Source of the DNA: Rhodospirillales bacterium
GTDB lineage: Bacteria > Pseudomonadota > Alphaproteobacteria > Rhodospirillales > Casp-alpha2
DNA: 35,860 bases
Assembly: GCA_021775095.1 (NCBI GenBank)
Contig: JAJFII010000094.1
Coordinates: forward strand, 1 to 35,860
Reading direction: 5' to 3'
Numbering within the stretch: position 1 is the first letter of the stretch; each line of letters opens with the position of its first letter. The translations under genes and the position numbers were made by a program. The notes under the pieces were generated by a model. It had not been told where the DNA came from. It saw nothing but the letters and a program-made list of their open reading frames with translations, and made no database searches. Below are positions 1-7,081 of the stretch, piece after piece.

Positions 1-40
1 AATACAAAAAAACAAGCGCAAGGACATGCAGGGCATATTC
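1..40 (+). repeat. Partial copy of a dispersed MITE-like repeat
   Basis: These 40 bases match 21280-21319, inside the MITE-like element at 21228-21496, at 38 of 40 positions (differences at window positions 8 and 30). The match stops exactly where the ISAs1 element begins at 41, and it does not resume after that element's right end at 1244. This copy is therefore interrupted and has lost its distal half. How far it extends to the left lies outside the window. Confidence 0.8.
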
Positions 41-1244
41 CAGGGCAAAATCATAAATTATTAACAAACGATTAGTTTGGTTCTGAACTCCTTGTTTAAA
101 GCGGCTTTGAGACGTTTTCGTTTAATGGACATTCTTGAAGGCTCACGTCTCGCCATATTGAGGACGGCTCGGCGCATCATGGCGAGATTTCGTGCAGAAT
201 GATCTTTGCGGGTTCGGCTGTTGTCTTCATGCAGACTGACATCAAGTTGCCAATGGACATTATTCTCAACACTCCAGTGAGACCGGCTTGCAGCGAGGAT
301 AATGGCTGGGTCTGGTTGCAGAGACGATATGTAATACCTCGTTTGACGGTAAGTTTCCCGAGTCTTTTTATGTGTGCGTTGCACCGTCACCTCAGCGATT
401 GAGTGCAGATGATCCCATTCGGGATGGCGAGTAATCAGCCCGTCCTCGGCCGCGAAAGTCCGGCAGGTGCGCTCCTCAATTCGCCCATGTCCGAAGTTTG
501 TGTCTTCAGATTGGGGGCAGGTCGCCGTGAGTTCCGGGTCCGAGAAAAACTCGATGACATCGTCATGTAACGCCTTCTGGTTGCCTTTCAGTGCCAGAAG
601 GTAGTCCGCTTTCTTGGCGATGATCTGCCCGGCAATGGATTTTTGCGTGCCAATTGCATCAATTGTGACAATGGTACCATCAATTTCAAGCAGACCCAGC
701 ACATCCTGAATGGCGGTGATTTCATTGCTTTTACCCTCGACCGCACGCTGGGCAAGGATCAGACCGGCTTCGTGAGCATAGGCCGAGACAACATGCACGG
801 CCCCGGCTCCGTTGCTATCAAGCTTTGAGCCGCGCAAAGTCTTGCCGTCAATCGCCACCACTCCACGGATCGTTTCCTGCAAGCTGGCGACCCACGATGC
901 AAAAGCACTTTCCAGCGTTCGTGGGCAAAGCGCGCTCAGAACCCGCCGCAGTGTCTGGGCTGGCGCGACCCCAGCCTTAAACGGCAAAAACTGTTGCAGC
1001 TAGTCCAACTGGTCACCGCACAGCATTTCAATCTCGTCAAAATCCTCGACACGACATAACAAGCCAACCAGAACCGTAAACAGAACTTCATCCAGCGGGT
1101 ACGTCGTCATGCCGACGATGCGGTGGTCTTCAATTTCTTTGATATGGTCGAGAAAACGTGTTGTCATCATCAGAACTCCTACAGTTCTGATGATTAGAAT
1201 CTTTCTTCCCTAACCTTTCGTTAGTAATTTATGATTCCGCCCTG
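41..1244 (-). mobile_element. ISAs1-family insertion sequence
   Basis: A 1204-bp element is bounded by imperfect terminal inverted repeats of about 35 bp. The left end starts CAGGGCAAAATCATAAATTA at 41. The right end, read inward from 1244, starts CAGGGCGGAATCATAAATTA. One transposase gene fills the interior on the minus strand, and its TAA stop lies inside the left inverted repeat. Family members usually make 8-10 bp target duplications. The flanks (GGGCATATTC on the left, GTTGGCGGTA on the right) do not match, so the element has probably taken part in a deletion or recombination since it inserted. It separates a truncated repeat from a restriction-modification pair. Confidence 0.9.
61..1170 (-). 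pseudogene. ISAs1-family DDE transposase with in-frame nonsense codon
   Basis: The reading frame from ATG at 1168-1170 to TAA at 61-63 would encode 369 residues, a normal length for ISAs1 (H-repeat-associated) transposases. Codon 57 is TAG (1000-1002). The context is ...CGDQLD-stop-LQQFLPFKAG, where family members have a Trp, so TGG to TAG is the likely change. The remaining 308-residue open frame keeps the DDE core: VVAIDGKTLRGS (first Asp), IVTIDAIGTQ (second Asp) and the C-terminal HWSVENNVHWQLDVSLHED block with Glu. A TTG at 985-987 could in principle restart translation but would omit the N-terminal domain. I infer the copy is inactive unless the stop is read through. Confidence 0.9.
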
Positions 1245-1389
1245 GTTGGCGGTAACGAGTTGTTCACGTTGGGCGAGATATCGTGCTAGCTTAAATATGC
1301 AAAGGCTAGACATGATCCGACCTATATGGCAATCTGAAGAATGAGAACAAATTAAGAACAATTTATCGGATGGGTGGGAGAATAGAGAA
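1245..1389 (+). promoter_or_regulatory. Leader region of the restriction-modification pair
   Basis: This is 145 bp between the IS right end and the methyltransferase ATG. The last bases hold a purine-rich GGGTGGGAGAATAGAG stretch that can act as ribosome-binding site for the ATG at 1390. The region is AT-rich. I see no gene for a controller (C) protein and no clear C-box repeat, so expression is probably driven from here without the classical C-protein timing. The promoter position itself was not resolved. Confidence 0.35.
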
Positions 1390-2529
1390 ATGGACTTCTA
1401 CGAATTTTTCGCTGGCGGTGGAATGGCTCGTGCCGGACTCGGTGCCGAATGGAATTGCCTGTTTGCGAATGATATAGATCAGAAAAAAGCTACCACATAC
1501 ACTACCAACTGGGGCGGTGAGGAACTCTTCATCGGCGACGTCGCAACTGTTACAACTGAACAACTCCCCGGTTACGCTGACTTGGCGTGGGCCTCTTTCC
1601 CCTGCCAAGACCTCTCCCTTGCAGGCGATTACATCGGCCTGAAAGGAGACCGCTCAGGCACTTTTTGGTCGTTCTGGAAGTTGATGAAAGCGGCTATAGC
1701 CGAAGGCCGCGCCCCTCGCATCATAGTGCTTGAGAATGTCTACGGTGCAATCACTAGCAATGGCGGCAAGGACTTTCAGGCAATTGCCTCGGCTTTCTCT
1801 GGTGCCAACTACATATTCGGTGCTATTGTTATGGATGCACGTCGTTGGGTGCCGCAAAGTCGGCCACGCATGTTCTTTGTTGGTGTTCGTAATGATATTC
1901 CAATCCCAACCGAACTCTATGGCGAAGCTTCTACGGAATGGCATCCGAAGACCTTGATTGAGGCTGTCGATGGAATGTCCAAGACGGCAAAGCGTCATTG
2001 GGTATGGTGGAATTTACCTGCGCCATCTAAACGAACACGTAACTTTGTTGACTTAATCGAAGACAAACCCAAGGGCTGTAACTGGCACTCAAAGGACGAG
2101 ACCGAATACCTTATTTCCTTAATGACACCGAAAAATCGTCAAAAACTTGAAGATGCAATCGCGACTACTAAGGCTAGCAAGTCTCGTGTAGTTGGAGGTG
2201 TATATCGTCGAACTAGGGATGGGCAACAGCGAGCCGAGATTAGGTTCGATAATATCGCAGGATGTCTCCGTACACCATCTGGTGGTTCGTCTCGTCAGAC
2301 AATTATGTTGGTGGAAAAGGGTTCCGTGCGTAGTCGACTGCTTTCACCGCGCGAGGCCGCTCGCTTGATGGGATTACCAGATAATTACAAATTACCACAA
2401 CGCTACAATGAGGCCTATCATGTGTGCGGCGACGGGGTCGTTGTACCAGCCGTCCGGCATTTGGCTGAAAATTTAGTAGAGAAAATCCTTGAAGATGAAG
2501 GCGCTGTGCAAATAGCCGCCGCTGAATAG
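1390..2529 (+). CDS. DNA (cytosine-5-)-methyltransferase of a type II R-M system
   Basis: It transfers a methyl group from S-adenosylmethionine to C5 of cytosine in a specific DNA site, protecting that site from the partner nuclease. The 379-residue protein shows the C5-MTase motifs in order: motif I FFAGGGMARAGLG (6-18, SAM binding), the catalytic PCQ of motif IV (71-73, nucleophile Cys72), ENV of motif VI (115-117), QSRPR of motif VIII (156-160), then a short variable target-recognition region (about 170-300). Motifs IX and X follow as LSPREAARLMGLP (318-330) and a GDGVVVPAVRHLAENLV block (347-363). The gene starts at the only sensible ATG, after a GGGAG-type ribosome site, and lies 71 nt upstream of a GIY-YIG nuclease gene. 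Its coding looks more AT-rich than the metabolic genes downstream, which fits transfer. The recognition sequence cannot be read from the sequence. Confidence 0.95.
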   Translation: MDFYEFFAGGGMARAGLGAEWNCLFANDIDQKKATTYTTNWGGEELFIGDVATVTTEQLPGYADLAWASFPCQDLSLAGDYIGLKGDRSGTFWSFWKLMKAAIAEGRAPRIIVLENVYGAITSNGGKDFQAIASAFSGANYIFGAIVMDARRWVPQSRPRMFFVGVRNDIPIPTELYGEASTEWHPKTLIEAVDGMSKTAKRHWVWWNLPAPSKRTRNFVDLIEDKPKGCNWHSKDETEYLISLMTPKNRQKLEDAIATTKASKSRVVGGVYRRTRDGQQRAEIRFDNIAGCLRTPSGGSSRQTIMLVEKGSVRSRLLSPREAARLMGLPDNYKLPQRYNEAYHVCGDGVVVPAVRHLAENLVEKILEDEGAVQIAAAE

Positions 2530-2600
2530 GCAGGCTCGACTCTTATAGCTGTATATGCTCCAGTTAAATCTCGCAATCTTTGGAGTATGGTGCCTGTAGT

Positions 2601-3335
2601 ATGTCAGATGAGCGTAATCCAGATGCGACAAATTTTCCACCGTTCGAGACCGAAGACCTACGGAAGAATCTGGCTGCATTCCTAGATTTCGAGGTGCCTG
2701 ACCCTGTGAGTGGTGAAAACCGTAAGGTTGGTAATTTTAAGTGGGGCGTTTACGCATTTTTTGACTATGACGGTGAGCCCATTTACGTTGGGCAAACTAA
2801 TGAAATGTTGCGGACACGTATCCGTCGTCATTTGACAAATCAACGGACAGATGCCGTGGCGATGTCAGTATTGGACCCCTTTGAAGTATATGAAATAGAA
2901 GCATGGCCGCTTCCAGAATTTCAAGAAACTCCGGGTAAGGACAAGGTTGCCAAGGCTCACTTGGACGCTTTGGAGGACCTTATATATCAGCAAGCCATCG
3001 CGAATAGTCACTTTGGTGCAGTTTTGAATGAGAAAGACCCTCCGGTTCCAACGGTGGAGATCGAATCACAGCCATCCTATCGTCAGAAAATTGTTTCCGA
3101 AAAGGTTCATGCCATCCGGTCCCATCCGGATTTCAGGATCGCACGACGTGCCCATATCATTGGTCGACTGGCGCAAGTAATTTCTGAGCGCAAAGTACAA
3201 GGTGGCCTTCGACGGGTATTACTCATACAGGCCCAACGATTGCAATGGCTTGCCGAGAGAAGGTTCAAGGGTTTGGGTGGGGCTACGACGGTTCAGACGG
3301 AGCAGGATAGTGAAAGCCAAAACGACGAAGGCTGA
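2601..3335 (+). CDS. GIY-YIG family nuclease, probable type II restriction endonuclease
   Basis: This is probably the cleavage partner of the methyltransferase just upstream. From the ATG at 2601 (244 residues) it carries the GIY-YIG core: KWGVYAFF (GVY at 49-51), PIYVGQT (YVG at 62-64), basic RTRIRRHL (71-78), Glu125 in LDALEDLIYQ as the likely metal ligand, and Asn143 in VLNEK. The C-terminal 100 residues are basic and helical and have no assignable family; they may bind DNA. An in-frame TTG at 2580 would add seven residues, but the ATG is more typical. GIY-YIG restriction enzymes known to pair with C5 methyltransferases include Eco29kI (CCGCGG), but the resemblance here is at fold-motif level only, so specificity is not predicted. 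An adjacent accessory nuclease role is the alternative. Confidence 0.8.
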   Translation: MSDERNPDATNFPPFETEDLRKNLAAFLDFEVPDPVSGENRKVGNFKWGVYAFFDYDGEPIYVGQTNEMLRTRIRRHLTNQRTDAVAMSVLDPFEVYEIEAWPLPEFQETPGKDKVAKAHLDALEDLIYQQAIANSHFGAVLNEKDPPVPTVEIESQPSYRQKIVSEKVHAIRSHPDFRIARRAHIIGRLAQVISERKVQGGLRRVLLIQAQRLQWLAERRFKGLGGATTVQTEQDSESQNDEG

Positions 3336-3373
3336 ATCTGGATACTCTCGTATTATGCGTGCAGTTAAGACGA

Positions 3374-3563
3374 CTGGATTGCCCCTAAATTGTAGACACC
3401 TTTTTTCTAGAAGTGAGGCGAGGAGGCTATCATGAGTAAAGCAAAGTTCAGCGATGGTTTCAAACGAGATGCGGTTCAACAGATTACGGTGCGCGGTTAT
3501 CCGGTCGTGAATATATCCAAGCGATTGGGTGTTATACCAACACGTAGTGATAATGACTCGTAA
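3374..3563 (+). mobile_element. 5' stub of an IS3-family insertion sequence
   Basis: TGGATTGCCCCTAAATTGTA at 3375-3394 looks like the terminal repeat of an IS3-group element. It is followed after about 40 bp by an AGGAGG ribosome site (3420-3425) and the start of an OrfA-type transposase at 3432. Only the left end and the first 34 or so codons survive. No OrfB (integrase-core) sequence or right terminal repeat is visible before 3829. The stub lies just downstream of the restriction-modification pair, which is thus flanked by two unrelated IS remnants. The outer boundary is approximate. Confidence 0.65.
3432..3563 (+). pseudogene. Truncated IS3-family transposase OrfA
   Basis: This is a 43-codon frame beginning MSKAKFSDGFKRDAVQQI, followed by TVRGYPVVNISKRLGV. 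This is the standard helix-turn-helix N-terminus of IS3-family OrfA proteins, which are normally about 90-100 residues. After residue 34 the sequence (IPTRSDNDS, then TAA at 3561-3563) no longer resembles the family, so a deletion or rearrangement has joined the stub to unrelated DNA. A strong AGGAGG precedes the ATG, so the peptide may still be made, but it cannot be a functional transposase. Confidence 0.8.
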
Positions 3564-3829
3564 AGACGACAGAGCAAGGTTTTCGACAAGGAGCGTGCAG
3601 CGATGCGGGCGCAGTTCGGTCGGCGGGACGCGATTCCTTTGGCCGGAGAGGCACCGCCTCAACGCTCCATTGGCTTATCCAGAACGCAATTCCAGTGGCC
3701 ACCCCCCCCGAGCCTAAAGCACGGGGTCATATCGGAACGCCCCACTAGGCCAATCGCGGAGAGTGACCGCAGAAGATTATATTGGAATTAAGATATCCAA
3801 GGAAGCGAAATAAATTGCCGATACAGCCA
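3564..3829. other. Non-coding remnant region
   Basis: This is 266 bp between the IS3 stub and the hydroxyproline operon. Open frames here are short and show no recognisable family. A run of eight or nine C residues occurs near 3702-3710. The region probably consists of debris from the island's right edge plus the 3' flank of the leftward hydroxyproline operon. No convincing terminator hairpin was found. Confidence 0.4.
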
Positions 3830-4828
3830 CTAAGTAACTAAAAAACCGTGCGCAAATGGGTCCCGTTCGTCGATGATAATTTGGTTTTTACCATGCACCC
3901 AGGCCCATCCTTCAATGGACGGAATGATTGCCGGATAATCGCCGACTTTGGTGGTCGCTTCAATGCGCCCGGTAAACTGGCTGCCGATTATACTTTCGTG
4001 GATGAACGGTTGTTGTTGTTTTAATTTTCCCTGGACCGCCCATTGTGCCATACGCGCCGATGTGCCGGTCCCGCAGGGTGACCGGTCAATGGCCTTGTCG
4101 CCATAAAAGACGGCGTTGCGTGCCGTCGAATTGGGTTTTACCGGAATTCCCGTCCACATGATATGCGACAGGCCGTTAATTTCCGGTGACTGGGGATGGG
4201 TGAAGCTATGGGTTTCATTCAGGGCGCGCCGGACCAGGGGACTGAGCCGTTGGATGTCGCCGGGCGACAGATCCGCCATATCGCGGAAATTTTCCTGCGG
4301 ATCGATGATGCCATAAAAATTGCCGCCATAGGCGACATCGACTTTTACGGAGCCCATTTCCGCCACCTCGACCAGGACATCGCTGGCGTGCAGATAGGAG
4401 GCAATATTGCGAAGCCGGACCGACGACACCCGAGCGCCGTCCATTTGATAGCGCGCCTCGACAACGCCGGCCGGTGTATCAAGCCGCAAGTGCCCCGGTC
4501 GGCGAGGCTCCACCAACCCCTCTTCGATGGCAACTGTCACCGTGCCAATGGTTCCGTGGCCGCACATCGGTAAACATCCGCTGACCTCGATGAACAGAAT
4601 TGCCAGGTCACAGTCGTCACGGGTTGGTGGGTAAAGAATACTGCCCGACATCACCTCATGGCCACGCGGCTCGAACATCAGACCCGTGCGTACCCAGTCG
4701 AATTCTGCCAAAAAATGTTGACGGCGCTCGATCATCGTCGTTCCGCTGAGGTCCGGCCCACCACCAGTGACAACCCGAACCGGATTGCCACAGGTATGGG
4801 CATCAATACAGCTGAAGGTATGGCGCAT
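3830..4828 (-). CDS. hypRE: 4-hydroxyproline 2-epimerase (proline racemase superfamily)
   Basis: It interconverts trans-4-hydroxy-L-proline and cis-4-hydroxy-D-proline, the first step of hydroxyproline breakdown. The 332-residue protein has both catalytic cysteines of the two-base mechanism: Cys89 in MCGHGTIG and Cys252 in DRSPCGTGTSA. The second Cys argues against trans-3-hydroxy-L-proline dehydratase, which has Thr there. The operon partners (flavin D-amino-acid dehydrogenase and DapA-type deaminase) favour hydroxyproline over proline as substrate. The start is supported by AGGAG about 9 nt upstream, which overlaps the stop codon of the preceding dehydrogenase gene. It is the last gene of a three-gene leftward operon, 11 nt after its neighbour. 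Gene naming differs between species (lhpA and hypRE are both used). Confidence 0.92.
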   Translation of the reverse strand: MRHTFSCIDAHTCGNPVRVVTGGGPDLSGTTMIERRQHFLAEFDWVRTGLMFEPRGHEVMSGSILYPPTRDDCDLAILFIEVSGCLPMCGHGTIGTVTVAIEEGLVEPRRPGHLRLDTPAGVVEARYQMDGARVSSVRLRNIASYLHASDVLVEVAEMGSVKVDVAYGGNFYGIIDPQENFRDMADLSPGDIQRLSPLVRRALNETHSFTHPQSPEINGLSHIMWTGIPVKPNSTARNAVFYGDKAIDRSPCGTGTSARMAQWAVQGKLKQQQPFIHESIIGSQFTGRIEATTKVGDYPAIIPSIEGWAWVHGKNQIIIDERDPFAHGFLVT

Positions 4829-4839
4829 TTGGCTAACTC

Positions 4840-6093
4840 CTAGCGATTAAATCGGTCGATGCGGAAGGGTCCCAGATCCGTCGATGGTGTTTTCCCGGCG
4901 ACCAATTCGGCAATCAGCCGGCCCGTGGTCATGCTGCCCGTCAGACCCAGATGACCATGGCCAAAGGCAAAATATACGTTGTTATATTTTTCACTGGCGC
5001 TGATGACCGGCACCGTGTCCGGTGTTGACGGACGGTGCCCCATCCATTCGGATCCTCCTTTGGTATTCAACGCAGGCAAGTAGGTTTTTGCCAGCTTCAG
5101 CAGGGCCTTGCAACGGCTGTAATTGGCTGGTCTGTCGAGGCCTGCAAACTCGACGGCACCGCCGATCCGCAGCCCCATGCGCATGGGCGTCATGACAAAA
5201 AAATCTTCAGAAAATGTCACGAAGGAGCGAATATCGACGCCGGGATCAGGCAGAGTCGTGTTATATCCGCGCTCTGATTCCAAATAAACCCGGTGACCAA
5301 GCTGTGCCGCCAGGCGTGCCGACCAGGCCCCCGTTGCGACAACGACCTGTTCGGCTTTAATCACACTCCCGGTTCTCAGGGTCACCCCGGTGGCGGTGCC
5401 ACCGACAACATTGACCCGGTCGACGCTCGCCTGTTGAAATTTTACGCCGCGGGATTTGAGATCGGTCGCCAGCCCGATCACCAATTCTGCCGGATCGCGG
5501 TAATGGGCCCAGTTCTCCACCCGATAACCGCGCGCCGCCAAGGGCCCAAGCGCCGGCTCAAAAGACAACAGGCCCGATCGATCCAAGGCTTCAAATTCAA
5601 CCCCGCAATCGCCGCGCAGGTCCCACGCCGGCCGATCCGCCCGCATTCCCTTTTCGCTTTTATAAACGAACAGGGTGCCCTTTTTTTCCATCAAATGGGA
5701 CATCCCGGTGGTTTTTAAGACGGTCGCATGGTCGTCATGGGCTGTCGCCAATAAATCGGCCATTGCCATAGCCAAATATCGCCGCTTGGCCGGTGACCCG
5801 GCGCGGACAAATTGCCATAACCAGGGCAGCAGTCTCGGCAAATGAGCCGGGTTAATCGTTAACGGCCCAAGGGGGTCGAGCACCCATTTGGGGGCGCGTA
5901 AAAGAGTACCCGGGCCGGATAGGGGAATAACCTCTGCCGTGGCGACGCCGCCGGCATTGCCACAGGACGTGCTTTCATTAATTTCGGCCGCATGGATAAT
6001 CCGCACGGAACGACCTTGTGCCCGCAGATAAAAGGCGCAGGCCAGACCGATGATACCACCACCAATCACAACTGTTTGGGCGGTCTCCGCCAT
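4840..6093 (-). CDS. hypO: D-hydroxyproline dehydrogenase (DadA-like FAD enzyme)
   Basis: This is a 417-residue flavoprotein of the DAO/DadA family. Residues 6-20 form the FAD Rossmann start (TVVIGGGIIGLACAF), followed by STSCGNAGG near 41-49, a typical DadA-type flavin loop. The C-terminal MGHRPSTPDTVPVIS and FGHGHLGLT segments also contact flavin in this family. In the inferred pathway it oxidises cis-4-hydroxy-D-proline to 1-pyrroline-4-hydroxy-2-carboxylate and passes electrons to the respiratory chain. It sits between the deaminase gene (2 nt upstream) and the epimerase gene (11 nt downstream), so all three are surely cotranscribed. Sequence alone would also allow a general D-amino-acid dehydrogenase; the operon decides the substrate. 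Confidence 0.88.
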   Translation of the reverse strand: MAETAQTVVIGGGIIGLACAFYLRAQGRSVRIIHAAEINESTSCGNAGGVATAEVIPLSGPGTLLRAPKWVLDPLGPLTINPAHLPRLLPWLWQFVRAGSPAKRRYLAMAMADLLATAHDDHATVLKTTGMSHLMEKKGTLFVYKSEKGMRADRPAWDLRGDCGVEFEALDRSGLLSFEPALGPLAARGYRVENWAHYRDPAELVIGLATDLKSRGVKFQQASVDRVNVVGGTATGVTLRTGSVIKAEQVVVATGAWSARLAAQLGHRVYLESERGYNTTLPDPGVDIRSFVTFSEDFFVMTPMRMGLRIGGAVEFAGLDRPANYSRCKALLKLAKTYLPALNTKGGSEWMGHRPSTPDTVPVISASEKYNNVYFAFGHGHLGLTGSMTTGRLIAELVAGKTPSTDLGPFRIDRFNR

Positions 6094-6095
6094 TG

Positions 6096-6995
6096 TCAGA
6101 GATTGGGCCGGCTGTCCAATGCCGTTTGCACGACATCGACAACCTTTGCCCGTTCTTCACCCTGCAGGGTTAAGCGCGGGCGACGGACCCATTCGGCTCC
6201 CTCGCCGGTCATTTGATTGCACAGTTTTATGTATTGAACCAGTTTCACGTCGACGTCTAAATGTAACAACGGCATAAACCATCGATATAACGCCAGGGCT
6301 TCGTCCAACTGCCCGGCCTCGGCGTGGGTGAATAAGGCAACAGCTTCCCTTGGGAAACTGTTAACCAATCCGGAAACCCAACCGACCGCCCCAAACATCA
6401 GGTTTTCGAGAACCAGATCGTCGACCCCGCAAAACATCAGATAGCGCTCGCCGCAGGTATTAATCATATCCGTAAGGCGGCGGCTGTCGTTGGAGGATTC
6501 TTTAACCGCCACAATATTTTTTATGCCTGATAACGCGGCGAAACTTTCCGGCAACATGTCCAACTTGTAGGAGACCGGATTGTTATAGATCATAATTGGC
6601 AGGTCGGTAGACCCGGCAATGGATTCAAAATGGGCCCGCCCTTCGCGTTGGTCCTGCTGATAAACCATACTCGGCAGCACCATCAACCCCTCACAGCCGA
6701 CCCGTTTGGCCTGGGCCGCATGTTCAATGGCCAACTCGGTTGTGTACTCCGCAACACCGGAGAGGACCGGAATTCGACCCTCACAGGCCTCGACCGCAGC
6801 CGCCAATACCATTGCTTTTTCCGCCGCCCGCAATGAACTGTTTTCGCCCAGAGTGCCGAGCATAATGAGCCCGGTAATGCCCGCATCCAAACAGGACTTT
6901 ATGTGGCGTTGAGTGCCCTCCAGATCGAGGCGCCCGTCCTCCTTAAATTCCGTCATCAATGCTGGAAAAACGCCGCTCCAAGCCACAGACATCAT
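6096..6995 (-). CDS. hypD: 1-pyrroline-4-hydroxy-2-carboxylate deaminase (DapA/NAL family)
   Basis: This is a 299-residue (beta/alpha)8 aldolase-superfamily protein with the Schiff-base Lys165 in NIVAVKESSND and the partner Tyr137 in MIYNNPVSY. GTLGENSSL at 47-55 replaces the usual GTTGE phosphate/carboxylate loop. In hydroxyproline catabolism this family member deaminates and dehydrates the pyrroline product to 2-oxoglutarate semialdehyde. It is the first gene of the leftward operon, preceded by a strong AAGGAAAGGA ribosome site; two ATGs in tandem (6995, 6992) are equally usable. A dihydrodipicolinate synthase role is unlikely, given the linkage to the epimerase and D-amino-acid dehydrogenase genes. 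Confidence 0.88.
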   Translation of the reverse strand: MMSVAWSGVFPALMTEFKEDGRLDLEGTQRHIKSCLDAGITGLIMLGTLGENSSLRAAEKAMVLAAAVEACEGRIPVLSGVAEYTTELAIEHAAQAKRVGCEGLMVLPSMVYQQDQREGRAHFESIAGSTDLPIMIYNNPVSYKLDMLPESFAALSGIKNIVAVKESSNDSRRLTDMINTCGERYLMFCGVDDLVLENLMFGAVGWVSGLVNSFPREAVALFTHAEAGQLDEALALYRWFMPLLHLDVDVKLVQYIKLCNQMTGEGAEWVRRPRLTLQGEERAKVVDVVQTALDSRPNL

Positions 6996-7081
6996 CCATT
7001 CCTTTCCTTATTTTGGTTACCGGCAGCTTAAACATCATCCATGGACGTGCAATAGCCGGGTATCCTTTGGTATAGTAAATT
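6996..7081. promoter_or_regulatory. Divergent promoter region between the two hydroxyproline operons
   Basis: These 86 bp separate the leftward deaminase-dehydrogenase-epimerase operon from the rightward aconitase X pair. On the plus strand a TATAGT at 7071-7076 ends only 5 nt before the ATG at 7082. If it is a -10 box, the aconitase X transcript would be leaderless or nearly so, and no Shine-Dalgarno is visible there. No regulator gene is next to the operons. I could not identify a palindromic operator with confidence. Confidence 0.45.

Noticed and set aside
3603-3791. Plus-strand open frame after the IS3 stub
   Set aside because: There is no recognised family, and the C-run and composition look like non-coding debris.
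6096-6995. dapA (lysine biosynthesis), given dapD and dapE in the window
   Set aside because: It is cotranscribed with the hydroxyproline epimerase and D-amino-acid dehydrogenase genes and has GTLGEN in place of the usual GTTGE loop, which fits the catabolic deaminase better.
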